Of a stretch of 40,311 nucleotides of DNA, positions 1 through 8,433 are shown one piece after another (position 1 is the stretch's first letter; the number at the start of each line of letters is the position of its first letter). The notes under the pieces are model-generated. The model saw only the letters and a program-made list of their open reading frames with translations. It was not told where the DNA came from and did no database searches. This DNA comes from Gammaproteobacteria bacterium (GTDB taxonomy: Bacteria > Pseudomonadota > Gammaproteobacteria > Thiohalospirales > Thiohalospiraceae): NCBI GenBank assembly GCA_024277595.1, contig JAJRUV010000132.1, positions 1 to 40,311 on the forward strand. The letters run 5' to 3'. The translations under genes were made by a program, and so were the position numbers.

Positions 1-11
1 CCTTGCCTTGC

Positions 12-60
12 GATTTCAGTCAGACTCAAAAATCCCGCACTTCCAGGTAGTTTGGGTATA
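12..60 (+). repeat. Half copy (right arm) of dispersed palindromic repeat
   Basis: These bases closely match the right arm of the complete palindrome at 17419-17580: the stretch from the cagactcaaaaatcccgc motif to the terminal ggtata-type end is nearly identical. Only one arm is present, so this is either a solo half or the edge of an element that continues left of the window. The rest of the gap up to 292 is A/T-rich in its middle and holds no convincing gene. Confidence 0.7.
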
Positions 61-292
61 TGCGACTGGAGTCTCGGTCGTAACATAGCGGAAGCTGTTT
101 TTTTGCCATTTTGAACACCGAAACTTGAGTTACTATATTTTTTCCTATAAAAAAACTTCTCATTCCTGTCGGGTTTCCCTCATCCGGTACTGAAGCGTGT
201 CCATCCTGCCGGACTGCTGGTTCTGAGTGGCATGCCAACAGTAAATTATTCCAAATATACAAAAAATCTAACAGCGACACATGCTGTCTTGC

Positions 293-556
293 TCAACGCC
301 TTCTGGCGTGTTTGCTTAGATAGGTGAGAATTTTCTGGCGCTCACCTAGGGACAGGGGCGGCATTTCGATATGCCCCATCCGTTTTTGCATGGTCTGCAG
401 GACGATTTTCCACTGCCCGGCGGTCAGCATCTCCGGGTCGGGTAGCTGGTGGCACATGTCGCACCGGGATTTGTAGAGGTTTTCTCCCGGGTCGCTGTTT
501 TCCGCCCAGAGGGGTTGCACCAACAGCAGTGCGGCTGTCATTAGCAGGCATCTCAC
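293..556 (-). CDS. Small periplasmic monohaem cytochrome c
   Basis: An 87-residue protein with a signal peptide (about residues 1-18, ending in LWA) and one haem c motif, CDMCH, at about residues 32-36. A Met at about 65 in the segment HIEMPP is a candidate distal axial ligand, giving a class I-like mini-cytochrome. The start is a GTG whose last two bases overlap the TGA of the upstream thioredoxin-like gene (GTGA junction), so translation is probably coupled. It is the last gene of the four-gene minus operon 293-3698. It may pass electrons to or from the CPIC redoxin made just before it. The exact partner is not known. Confidence 0.8.
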   Translation of the reverse strand: MRCLLMTAALLLVQPLWAENSDPGENLYKSRCDMCHQLPDPEMLTAGQWKIVLQTMQKRMGHIEMPPLSLGERQKILTYLSKHARRR

Positions 557-1101
557 GGCAGTGCCTCCAGAGTATCGTACAGTTTCGAGCCATCCTTGTA
601 ATCTTCGTTCATACGCACGATGCCGGAACTGTCGATGACCACGGTGGTGCCCATGGTTGCATTGAACTGGTTCAGTACGGCCTCGTCGGTGTCCACCAGT
701 ACGTTCAGGGCGGCGTAGCCGTTGGAGAGCTGGGCGGAGCGGGAGCGATCCACCGAGCCGGAGACATAGTCCACCAGCAGGAATTTCACTTCGGGAAAGT
801 CCGGCATCACATAGCTGCGCATGTGGCTCATGTGGGCGTCGCATATCGGGCACCACATGTTGAAGTAGAGCACCACGCCTCTGGCGTTGCTCAGCTCGGT
901 GGCCAGATTTACGCTTTCGCCCAGCGTATTGGTGAGGGTGAAATCGGCGGCGTTCTGGCCGACGTGGGGACCGGGTACGTTTTGGTCGACGGCGGGGCGG
1001 CGATCCTTGCCGGATGGGTTGAGATCGTCGAAGGTATCGCCGCAGCCGGCCAGCAGCAGGGTCAATCCCAGGAGAAGCAGCAGTTTGCTAGCGATAAACA
1101 T
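553..1101 (-). CDS. Thioredoxin-fold (redoxin/TlpA-like) lipoprotein
   Basis: A 182-residue protein with a lipoprotein signal ending in LAGC (lipidated Cys20) and an AhpC/TSA-redoxin type thioredoxin fold. The segment VLYFNMWCPIC carries the redox pair Cys84-Cys87, and a conserved-looking GTTVVIDSSGIV strand follows near residue 150. It is probably anchored in the periplasm. Such proteins reduce or oxidise cysteines of apocytochromes or metal sites, or act as peroxidases; which applies here cannot be told. Its 5' end overlaps the barrel gene by 14 bp and its 3' end overlaps the cytochrome start, so the three are co-translated. The adjacent barrel has an N-terminal Cys-Cys pair that could be its substrate (inference). 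Confidence 0.82.
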   Translation of the reverse strand: MFIASKLLLLLGLTLLLAGCGDTFDDLNPSGKDRRPAVDQNVPGPHVGQNAADFTLTNTLGESVNLATELSNARGVVLYFNMWCPICDAHMSHMRSYVMPDFPEVKFLLVDYVSGSVDRSRSAQLSNGYAALNVLVDTDEAVLNQFNATMGTTVVIDSSGIVRMNEDYKDGSKLYDTLEALP

Positions 1102-2065
1102 GGCTTACTCCCACGGTGTAGACATCGGTGACGGGGAAGTTCTCCCCCCATCCATCGCCCCTGAGGGCGTGGCTCCAGCTGAATTTGATCACCCAGTCGC
1201 GGTCGAGGGTGGCGAAGGCGACGGTGGCGGCGATGGAGCGTTTTCTGAACCCGCTGGCGGGATCGCGATGACTGTCGATCTTGCCCTCGTTCTCTCGCAG
1301 ATCGGAGAAGGAGGCGGTGTAGGTCAGGGTGCTCATTGATTCCAGGAACTGGGTATAGCCGAGGGATGCGGTTGCCAGCATCCGATCGCCGAGGCTTCTG
1401 TCATAGGGCTCCACGTAGTTGCCGTATTCGCGGTTGACCGAGCGTTTGAAATAAGTGCCGTAACTGAGTAGCAGCGAGGCGTTCCACGGATAGACGGTCT
1501 TGTCCAGCAGGATGGTGCCATCCAGACGGTAGAATCCGCGGCCGGTGATGTCGAAACTGTTTCCTACATCGTCGTAGGGCGAGACGCCGGTGGGGATGGT
1601 CAGCGTTGCACCGAAATAGGCGGCCGGTTTCAAGTCCTCGATACTTTTTACCTTCCACACGCACTGGATGCCGTCGAAGTTTTCATACCAGACGCTGACC
1701 GTGGTGTCGCCCAGTCCATTGGTACCGGATTTGAGTCCGGCGTAGTTGTTTTCGTTCCAGATGTAAGGGACGGTGATGCTGCCCTGCCAGCGCGGGGCGA
1801 AGCGGTAGGCGTAGCCGAGGTTGAGGCGGTACTGGTTCAGATCGGAGCCGGGTGGATCGGGAGTGTGGTCGCCATCCCGGTTCCAGAAACCATCGTATTG
1901 TTCGATGTCCAGCGAGGCGTCCGACATTGCCTTGGAGAATTTCGGAAGCAGCAGTGAAGAGGCAGAGCCACCGCCACAACAGGAGGCGGCCCATGCGGCG
2001 GAGGTTGAAAAAAGAGCGATCCCCCCCGCAAGGAGGAGCGCCTGGGAAACTTTATTGTTATTCAA
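1088..2065 (-). CDS. Outer-membrane beta-barrel protein with N-terminal CCGGG motif
   Basis: A 325-residue protein with a signal peptide cut after AWA (about residue 26). The mature chain begins with SCCGGGS (Cys29-Cys30) and continues as alternating amphipathic strands rich in Tyr, Trp and Gly, ending in VSHVYR, an aromatic-plus-polar end typical of barrels. It resembles transporter or porin-like proteins of the MetA-pathway/OprB type in layout, but I do not recognise the family with certainty. The vicinal cysteines at the mature N-terminus are unusual for a porin and suggest binding of a soft metal or metalloid, or a redox exchange with the CPIC lipoprotein encoded just downstream. Confidence 0.72.
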   Translation of the reverse strand: MNNNKVSQALLLAGGIALFSTSAAWAASCCGGGSASSLLLPKFSKAMSDASLDIEQYDGFWNRDGDHTPDPPGSDLNQYRLNLGYAYRFAPRWQGSITVPYIWNENNYAGLKSGTNGLGDTTVSVWYENFDGIQCVWKVKSIEDLKPAAYFGATLTIPTGVSPYDDVGNSFDITGRGFYRLDGTILLDKTVYPWNASLLLSYGTYFKRSVNREYGNYVEPYDRSLGDRMLATASLGYTQFLESMSTLTYTASFSDLRENEGKIDSHRDPASGFRKRSIAATVAFATLDRDWVIKFSWSHALRGDGWGENFPVTDVYTVGVSHVYR

Positions 2066-2069
2066 TCGA

Positions 2070-3698
2070 TTACATCCCCATGCTCATTGATGAACCGCCG
2101 GGAGTAATTTTAAACTCGGCGTTGTCTGCGGTGCCGTCAGGTGCCATGCCGTCGTCGGTTTTCTGTTCGCCGTTAACGGTCAGCCTGACATACAGTGTGC
2201 CCTGGGTGCCGTCAGTGAGCCCGGTGATGCCGGTCGCTGACCAGCGGCCGCCGCCGTTGTCGCTGGCGGCGATCCAGTTGGTCTGATCGGTGGAGACCTC
2301 AATACTCATGGTGTTCACAGTCCAATCCATACCCATCTCGTTTTTCAGCACTGTTCCCACCGATACAGCTGGATAGCTCATCATGCTCTCCTTGGTGGCG
2401 ATGAACAGATTGAAGGTGTGGTTGCCGGTGGTGCCGGAAATGCCGTCCTTGAACAGGAAATACTTGCGCTTTTCCGGGCCGCTGCCCATTCCGGCGATGT
2501 TGTCGTTCTGGCTCAGCAGATCCACCTTGACCGTATCACCACCCATCACCATCATCACGGCAGGATAGAAATGGATCTCCTCTCCACCCACGTCCAGTTT
2601 CAGATCCCAGTACCCACTGGAGGTGCCGTTCATCCTTGAGGCCATGAGGTAGTAAACGGCGCACTGGTAGGTTCCGGGGGAGTCCGCCTGTTCGGTACAT
2701 CCACCCACTGGTGTTGAATGGCTGTGCATCGCCATGTGCATCACCGGCATCTGGGAGATGGTCAGACCGGTGGCCAACGTCGCGTCGCTGCGGTTGGTGA
2801 TGGTGAGGGTGCAGACCGATTTGCCCTTCATCGGACCCATCATCGGCATGCGCTCGATTTTGTACTTGTCGGTCAGTGCGAGGTTCCCCTCGGGGAGAGC
2901 TCCGAGCTGGTCGGCGGTAAGCCCCGTCTCATTGTTCGCGCTGGTAAAGAAACCGGTCATGGCGCGGGCGAAGCGGTTGCGCAGATCCGTCGGGAGCTGT
3001 TCGCCGGTGGAGCCTATCTTGACGGGCGTACCGTCGTCATTACTGCCGTCTGCTGTTCCATCGGCCAGATCGTCGGCGATTGCTGCGAGCAGCTCGAACT
3101 GCTGTTCTGCGGTCATACTCAGATCCATGTTCAATTGACTGAAGGCCGCTGCCCGCAGACCGGCCCGGAGCCGGACCTCTTCACCACCGCTGGCGCTGGG
3201 GATCACTGAACTGTCCGGTGTATAGCCGAATGCGTTTCGGAACGCCTCTTCGGCCTGCTGTGGCGTTTTCCGGTGGGCGGTGATCAGCCGCGCGATGATA
3301 GTGGTGCCGGGAGTGAGGCTCACGGTGGTGCCGGAGGAGAGGGCTCCGGCGGGTACATGGGTTGTCAGGCTGCCTGCATTCACCGACAGATCGGTCGCCT
3401 CGTCGCTGAAGCTGCCACCTGCAGATTCGACAATCAACGCCCCGGACAACCGGTTTTTGTCGATCTCGATGCTGTAGTTACCGCCGCTGTCTGACTGCAC
3501 CGGCCCGGCAACAGTTTCACCGCCAGCCGTTTTGATACTGACCTGAGCGCCCGATACCGGAGCCGCATACACCGAACCGCTAATGGTTGCTGTATCGCTA
3601 TCTTTTTTTGAGCTGGACGAACCATTGCAGCCTCCCAGCAAGAGCAAGCTGCTGGAGGCCAGGAGAAGCGTGAGGAAAAGAGGATTTTTGGTATTCAT
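2070..3698 (-). CDS. Met/His-rich lipoprotein with carboxypeptidase-regulatory-like domain
   Basis: A 542-residue lipoprotein. The start is the ATG at 3698, because it places a standard signal ending LLGGC (Cys24) at the N-terminus; the longer reading frame to 3803 only adds unlikely sequence. Residues about 35-140 look like a carboxypeptidase regulatory-like beta-sandwich (SGSVYAAPVSGAQVSI). A middle helical part follows, then a region about 285-400 rich in Met and His (MPMMGPM, MPVMHMAMHSHS), which resembles FixH/YtkA-type copper-handling domains. The tail ends SSMSMGM. It leads the minus operon and lies four bases from the barrel gene. A copper- or metal-binding role at the cell surface or periplasm is plausible but unproven. 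Confidence 0.7.
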   Translation of the reverse strand: MNTKNPLFLTLLLASSSLLLLGGCNGSSSSKKDSDTATISGSVYAAPVSGAQVSIKTAGGETVAGPVQSDSGGNYSIEIDKNRLSGALIVESAGGSFSDEATDLSVNAGSLTTHVPAGALSSGTTVSLTPGTTIIARLITAHRKTPQQAEEAFRNAFGYTPDSSVIPSASGGEEVRLRAGLRAAAFSQLNMDLSMTAEQQFELLAAIADDLADGTADGSNDDGTPVKIGSTGEQLPTDLRNRFARAMTGFFTSANNETGLTADQLGALPEGNLALTDKYKIERMPMMGPMKGKSVCTLTITNRSDATLATGLTISQMPVMHMAMHSHSTPVGGCTEQADSPGTYQCAVYYLMASRMNGTSSGYWDLKLDVGGEEIHFYPAVMMVMGGDTVKVDLLSQNDNIAGMGSGPEKRKYFLFKDGISGTTGNHTFNLFIATKESMMSYPAVSVGTVLKNEMGMDWTVNTMSIEVSTDQTNWIAASDNGGGRWSATGITGLTDGTQGTLYVRLTVNGEQKTDDGMAPDGTADNAEFKITPGGSSMSMGM

Positions 3699-3729
3699 TG
3701 TGGTAATTAGCCTTATATTTTTTCTGTAA

Positions 3730-3744
3730 CTTTGATGAACAAAG
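3730..3744. promoter_or_regulatory. Short inverted repeat CTTTG-N5-CAAAG upstream of the minus operon
   Basis: A perfect 5-bp inverted repeat (ctttg atgaa caaag) lies 31 bp upstream of the lipoprotein start. It is a possible operator or part of the promoter for the minus operon. It does not fit the FNR or CRP consensus. Confidence 0.25.
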
Positions 3745-3834
3745 CAATTTAGAGGCCATAAAAATTTTCCATCAATATCATGGTGTTGTGATCTGTTTCC
3801 CAATAAATGTCGAGTTATTTAACTCAGTGAGTGA

Positions 3835-3921
3835 GGCATATAACCCATCATATCCCTTTGCCTGGTTGAGCAATCCCGCCCATGAATCGGGCCAAATAAC
3901 ACAGGCAGTGGGTTATATGCC
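3835..3921. promoter_or_regulatory. Perfect 13-bp inverted repeat in the divergent promoter region
   Basis: The sequence ggcatataaccca at 3835-3847 is repeated exactly in inverse orientation (tgggttatatgcc) at 3909-3921. The centres are 74 bp apart, about seven helical turns. The pair lies in the 372-bp gap between the minus operon and the plus multiheme operon, so a dimeric regulator bound at both half-sites could loop the DNA and control both directions. No regulator gene lies nearby. Confidence 0.5.
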
Positions 3922-3942
3922 ATTTTGCTTCTGGTAATTAAT

Positions 3943-3972
3943 GGGGGCATCTGCTGCAATCCCCTGTTTTTT
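3943..3972 (+). terminator. Possible leader hairpin with U-tract upstream of the multiheme operon
   Basis: GGGG (3943-3946) pairs with CCCC (3961-3964), with an inner GCA/TGC pairing, and is followed by TGTTTTTT. This resembles an intrinsic terminator placed about 100 bp before the first cytochrome gene, so it could act as an attenuator. The stem is short and bulged, so support is weak. Confidence 0.3.
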
Positions 3973-4070
3973 CGCTGATTGATAAAGTTGGCTTATCTAT
4001 TGCTGTGCATCGAGGGACTGACAGAGCGGATTTGGGGGCGGGTCTGGGCTTAACACTAACGGGATTTGAT

Positions 4071-6995
4071 ATGAAGAAACTATTTGGAGAGGGTAGACGG
4101 TTTACCTGTCTGGTGCTGGTGACAGGAATTGCCCTGCTTGGTTTTGGTGGGTTGGTTCATGCGGCGGAGGGGGATGATGCCGCCGAGGTTGAAGACAAAA
4201 CCAACAAGGTGGATGCGCCGGTGCTGCATCCGGCAATTCCTCTGCTGGACGAGGGTGGCGGGCATGTGCTGGACAGCGGCAAGCCCTACAGCCCGAGACA
4301 GAGCTGTGGCTCTTCCAACTGCCATGACTACGATGCCATCACCCATGCCTATCACTTCGAAATGGGGCGGGATGAGGTGGATGATGATTTTGGCGCCCGT
4401 CGTGGTTTGCCCCATCTGGTGTCACCGGGTTACTTTGGTGGCTACGCGTGTATGGGGGGCAGCAATCCCGAAGTGCTGGCGAAGAAGGCCAATGCCACTG
4501 CCGACGACTTTGCCGATCGCGGCTCGGCCGGGTGGATACTGCGCTGTGTTGGCTGTCATACCGGCGGTGGCTATGCGGAGAAGGATCGCGATGGTCGTCG
4601 TTATGACGAGACTGATCCGGCTACGGTGAAGCTGCTGGACGGCGATTATTATAATCGCGGCACTGATGAGAACAATCAGGAGACTGATGTCGATACCATC
4701 GCCCGCTGGGACTGGAAAAAGAGTGGCGTGATGGAGGCTGACTGTTTCCTCTGTCATGCCGACTTTACCCAACTGGTGAAAACCGACCCGGCACTGAACA
4801 GTGAGGATAGCGACGATGCCTACGAACACTTTCGGGAGTTGCGCCGGACCTATCTGGTGAGAGGTGGGGGCTATTTCCGTTACGCTGCAACGGCGATTCT
4901 GGAGTTCCTCAATCTCAAACATCCGCAGGGTTCGGCGCAAGACCTGACGCTGGTGAACTTCAGCCGTGACACCGCAGCCGAGTATATGCCTGTTCACTCC
5001 CGACGTGAACCCGCCTATGCGCTGAAACTGAATGCTGATGGTGAGCCAATCCTGAACTGGAATGCTGCTGCCTTTGATGCCGAAACCAGAAAAACAGTGA
5101 TTCCCATGCTGCGTTTCCCCGGCAACGACAACTGCATGATGTGTCACCGCACCAGTAACTCGCGGCGCGGCTTCTTCGGCTTCGGCGAGGGGGCGAAGGC
5201 GGTGTACGAGGAGGAGACCGGTATTCTGGTCGAGGACTATCAGGATGACGTACATAAGGGTAAGACCTGGACTGATCCGGTGACCGGCGAAGAGCGCCAG
5301 ATCGAAAACTGTAATACTTGCCACGCCCGCAACTACTTCCGTGCCGGGTTCAAGAATACCGATCTGAATGCCAACCATGACATCCTCAAGGGCAACTCTG
5401 ATATGGATGTGCGTAACGATCTGGACTATAACCCCAACGCCAAAACCTGTGAGTATTGCCACAATGATTCACCTGCGCCGGTGATCCCTTCGGGTCAAGA
5501 GGATATGGTCACTGCTCATCTGGAGCGTTGGAAGAACAGCGGCTTCATGGCGGGTTATCCGGAGTCCACGCTGATCCGCGTAACCCGGACGCACCTGGAT
5601 GTTGTTAGCTGTCAGGCCTGCCATATCACCGGCAAGAAGGATCGCCGTGGCGATGATCTGCAGATCATGTACCGCTATCGCCAGGCGGAGGATGGCTCTC
5701 TGAAGATTGTTCCGTACAACCCGCGGATCCGTTACTACTGGAAAGACAAAAACAGCGGCCGGGTGCTGACCCGCTCCGAGCGCAATAGCGTGTTCGAGGA
5801 GCGTACCGACGGCAATGGCGAGAAATATGGGGTCATCGTCGATCCGGAGACCAAAAAGGAACTTGGCAAGGTCAGCGCACGTATCTCTCATGGCAGTGTG
5901 CGTTTCGGTGATCCGGAAGATTATGCCGGCTACCTCGCTCTGAAACGTGCGCATGACAAGCTGCTGGCGAAGAAAGGGGTGAGTAATCCCGACACGGTAC
6001 TGGTGTGGACCGAGTCCAACGAGTACATCATGTCGCACAATACCCGTCCGGCCACTGCCTCGGTGCCATGCGAGGATTGCCACAACAAAAAACAGAACGG
6101 CTCTTTCAGCGCCCTGTTATCCAGAGAAGGGTTGTTCGGAGGTGGTTACTCCAAGGAGGTAACCCAACTGGCTGACCGGCGTCTGGTGGATGAGGGTATC
6201 GTGGAACTGGATCTGGCCTATATGAAAATGGATGACAATGGATTGGTTACTGAGAATGTGGCCGACATCCTTTCCGTCACCCGGGTCGATCCCTTCATGA
6301 CTATTCTCAAGGCGAGCAGCGCCAGTATCTCCACCGGCCGGGTCAGCAGGATCGATACCGCAACAGGTATTGCATCCATTGGCGCCACTGGCAAAGGCGC
6401 CAGTGCACTGTTGGAGCGCTTCAATACCGGTGATATGCTGCTTTATCAGCCCATTTACGGGGAGAAAAAACTGCGCAAAGTGGCAGTGATGCCGGAATTG
6501 AATGGCACCAATGAACAGGTATTCCCCTCTTACCGGCTGCGAGTGGCTATTGCTCCGGATGCAGTAAGTTCAGCGGCGCGTAGCGCAGGCATGGGAGAAC
6601 TGGCTTCGCCGGTGTTTCTGCTGGAGGCGAAGGACAACCGCAACAACCCGGTCAACAGTTTCACCGGCGTGCTGGTCAAGCTGCCATATGACGGTAGTCA
6701 GGATGATATCAGCAAAGTCAACGTGCTCTATTCAGCCAACGGAGCAGCATGGTCGGTGCTGAGTGAGAGCGATATCGTCACCATCCAGCCACGAACTGAC
6801 GAGATGGATGGAATGGTTGTCTTTCAGACCACTCATTTTAGCTACTATGCGCTTGCCGATGCGGCTTCCGCTATCAGCAGAACGGCATCTGGCGGCAGCT
6901 CATCCAGCGGGGGTGGGGGTAGTGTCTTGTGGTTGCCGTTGCCTGGACTGCTGTGGTTTTCCGTGCGGCAGATACGCAGAAGGCGGGTCTGCTGA
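4071..6995 (+). CDS. Octahaem c-type cytochrome with GlyGly-CTERM-like tail (ExtKL-like)
   Basis: A 974-residue secreted cytochrome. The ATG at 4071 is chosen because it starts a signal peptide (MKKLF... to VHA, about residue 31). It has seven CXXCH sites (Cys159, 225, 355, 414, 460, 514, 667) and one CX4CH site (Cys79-Cys84-His85). One cysteine, Cys127 in the segment YACMGG, is outside any haem motif and may be a haem ligand or catalytic thiol. Residues about 700-930 are beta-rich and haem-free. The end has a Ser/Gly run (SSSSGGGGS), a hydrophobic stretch and an Arg-rich tail, as in GlyGly-CTERM (rhombosortase) substrates, so it is probably processed and displayed at the outer surface. Position before a small Cys-rich protein and a porin recalls ExtKL of the Geobacter selenite/tellurite locus, where some members have Sec. 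This one has no in-frame TGA. Confidence 0.85.
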   Translation: MKKLFGEGRRFTCLVLVTGIALLGFGGLVHAAEGDDAAEVEDKTNKVDAPVLHPAIPLLDEGGGHVLDSGKPYSPRQSCGSSNCHDYDAITHAYHFEMGRDEVDDDFGARRGLPHLVSPGYFGGYACMGGSNPEVLAKKANATADDFADRGSAGWILRCVGCHTGGGYAEKDRDGRRYDETDPATVKLLDGDYYNRGTDENNQETDVDTIARWDWKKSGVMEADCFLCHADFTQLVKTDPALNSEDSDDAYEHFRELRRTYLVRGGGYFRYAATAILEFLNLKHPQGSAQDLTLVNFSRDTAAEYMPVHSRREPAYALKLNADGEPILNWNAAAFDAETRKTVIPMLRFPGNDNCMMCHRTSNSRRGFFGFGEGAKAVYEEETGILVEDYQDDVHKGKTWTDPVTGEERQIENCNTCHARNYFRAGFKNTDLNANHDILKGNSDMDVRNDLDYNPNAKTCEYCHNDSPAPVIPSGQEDMVTAHLERWKNSGFMAGYPESTLIRVTRTHLDVVSCQACHITGKKDRRGDDLQIMYRYRQAEDGSLKIVPYNPRIRYYWKDKNSGRVLTRSERNSVFEERTDGNGEKYGVIVDPETKKELGKVSARISHGSVRFGDPEDYAGYLALKRAHDKLLAKKGVSNPDTVLVWTESNEYIMSHNTRPATASVPCEDCHNKKQNGSFSALLSREGLFGGGYSKEVTQLADRRLVDEGIVELDLAYMKMDDNGLVTENVADILSVTRVDPFMTILKASSASISTGRVSRIDTATGIASIGATGKGASALLERFNTGDMLLYQPIYGEKKLRKVAVMPELNGTNEQVFPSYRLRVAIAPDAVSSAARSAGMGELASPVFLLEAKDNRNNPVNSFTGVLVKLPYDGSQDDISKVNVLYSANGAAWSVLSESDIVTIQPRTDEMDGMVVFQTTHFSYYALADAASAISRTASGGSSSSGGGGSVLWLPLPGLLWFSVRQIRRRRVC

Positions 6996-7213
6996 TGAAG
7001 CATAAGGCCAGAAAACTGTTGCCCTGGCTGACCGGAGCAGGTCTGGCGGTTGGTCATATCACCCTGTCATCCAACTGCACGCTGCCCCGTAACGGGCAGT
7101 GCTCCACCTGTGGCAGTTGCGTACTGGCGCTGGGTGTTCTGGTGAGCTGGGCGCTGTTGAAAAAACGCAGTGGGAACAGTGTTTATCTCCTTGAAGACAA
7201 GCGTGTGCGGTGA
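6995..7213 (+). CDS. Small Cys-rich membrane protein (ExtJ-like position)
   Basis: A 72-residue protein starting at an ATG that overlaps the stop of the octahaem gene (TGATG). It has a basic N-terminus, a weakly hydrophobic first segment, then four cysteines (28, 36, 39, 42) in the pattern CTLPRNGQCSTCGSC. A membrane segment follows (VLALGVLVSWALL, about residues 43-55), then a basic tail. The clustered cysteines could bind an iron-sulfur cluster or a metal, or act as a redox relay. It sits between a multiheme cytochrome and a porin, the same position as ExtJ in ext-type loci as I remember them. The function is not known. Confidence 0.68.
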   Translation: MKHKARKLLPWLTGAGLAVGHITLSSNCTLPRNGQCSTCGSCVLALGVLVSWALLKKRSGNSVYLLEDKRVR

Positions 7214-8433
7214 GCCGGGAGTGGTTGCTGCGGGCAGTGCTCATGCTGTCTGTGGCGCTGGCCGGCGGGCAGGCCGGTGCCGAAATGGTTGGCCGTTTCG
7301 ATACGCGGATACAGGTGGATAACCGCTATTTTGATGATGATATGCGACTGGATCAGCACGGTGAATTTACCGTGCATAACCGGGCGCAAGAGGTGCGTTC
7401 CGGCACCTCTTTTGCGTTGCGCCACGGCAACAGCGGGGGAGAGGCTCGGCTCTATCGGTTGTTTGTCGAGAAACGGCTGTCACCATCCGGCACAGTGCTG
7501 ACTCTCGGCCGGTTACAGCGTAGTGACAGCCTGGGATTTTACACCTTGGATGGCGTCAAGCTCGGTTGGCGCAAACGGCAACTCGCTATCAAACTGTATG
7601 GCGGTGTACCCGGTCGCATCGATGATTACCGCTCTATCGACGGGAATGCGTTGTATGGTATTGAGTTGCATTTTCGCCCCCGGAACAAGCGGAGTGCTCT
7701 GCTCAGCGGCAGGCTGGGCTGGCAGCACTACCGGGACGGCGCAAGCAGCGATCGCCTGAGCTGGGGTGTCAGTACCCGCAGCCGGAGCAGCATCGAATAT
7801 CTGTTTTCCGGTGTGTATATCCTGAAGCAGGGGCGTGCCGAGGAGTTATCCGCGCAGGCGCGGGGCGATGTCAGCGGAAAGGGTCGGTGGCAGCTCTCCT
7901 GGCAAATCTATCAACCGCAACAGCCCTGGCTGACGTTTCGGGAGCGCTTTTACTCGCTGTATGCCCCGGGGCATCAGTCGGTATGGCGTGGGGATTTCCA
8001 CTACCGGCCTGGCAAAGGCGTGGAGTGGTCTGCCGGAGGCCGCCGGGTGGCGCGGGAACAGGGTGAAGCGGGTTATGGTCTGACCGGTGGCGTCGAGCTG
8101 TCCCGGAGTTCCGGTTTGCGGATGGAGGTGCAACTCAACTTCTTGCAACTGAGCGATGACGCCACCAGCGGAATCTGGTTCCAGGCTGGCAAGGCTGTCA
8201 GCTCCAGAAACCGTGTCCACTTGCGCAGTACACTGCAATATCAGGACAAGGAGCTGTATGGCGTGGATCGCACCGCTGGTGTCGAACTGGAGGTGGAGCG
8301 GATGGTTCGGGCCGATCTCTATCTCTCTCTGTTCGCGGGCTATCTCCGGAACAGCCGCCTGGATGATGAATATCGTGCCGGTGCACGCCTGAGTTATTAC
8401 TTTGACAGGTACAAACCGGAGTCGGTACGGTGA
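7210..8433 (+). CDS. Outer-membrane beta-barrel porin of the cytochrome conduit (ExtI-like)
   Basis: A 407-residue protein starting at GTG 7210, overlapping the previous stop by GTGA. It has a signal peptide ending about residue 24 (GQAGA) and then a long series of alternating strands rich in Arg, Tyr, Gly and Trp with short turns, ending ARLSYYFDRYKPESVR. The length fits an 18-22-strand barrel. No haem motifs are present. It lies between an outer-surface octahaem and periplasmic cytochromes, as porins do in porin-cytochrome conduits (MtrB, OmbB, ExtB/ExtI types), and likely insulates an electron path or admits a substrate. Sequence relation to ExtI is suggested by position only. Confidence 0.78.
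   Translation: MSREWLLRAVLMLSVALAGGQAGAEMVGRFDTRIQVDNRYFDDDMRLDQHGEFTVHNRAQEVRSGTSFALRHGNSGGEARLYRLFVEKRLSPSGTVLTLGRLQRSDSLGFYTLDGVKLGWRKRQLAIKLYGGVPGRIDDYRSIDGNALYGIELHFRPRNKRSALLSGRLGWQHYRDGASSDRLSWGVSTRSRSSIEYLFSGVYILKQGRAEELSAQARGDVSGKGRWQLSWQIYQPQQPWLTFRERFYSLYAPGHQSVWRGDFHYRPGKGVEWSAGGRRVAREQGEAGYGLTGGVELSRSSGLRMEVQLNFLQLSDDATSGIWFQAGKAVSSRNRVHLRSTLQYQDKELYGVDRTAGVELEVERMVRADLYLSLFAGYLRNSRLDDEYRAGARLSYYFDRYKPESVR

Noticed and set aside
26-280. Minus-strand open frame of 84 codons
   Set aside because: It runs through the dispersed repeat arm, has no ribosome site and an unlikely composition.
3731-3744. FNR-type site at tttgatgaacaaag
   Set aside because: Only the left half fits TTGAT; the right half does not match ATCAA, so I list it only as a plain inverted repeat.
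4422-5462. Minus-strand open frame (346 codons) antisense to the octahaem gene
   Set aside because: Shadow of a well-supported cytochrome; no motifs or start signals of its own.
4071-6995. Possible selenocysteine (in-frame TGA) in the ExtKL-like gene
   Set aside because: The reading frame is uninterrupted from 4071 to 6995; the candidate site is an ordinary Cys codon, so no recoding is needed.
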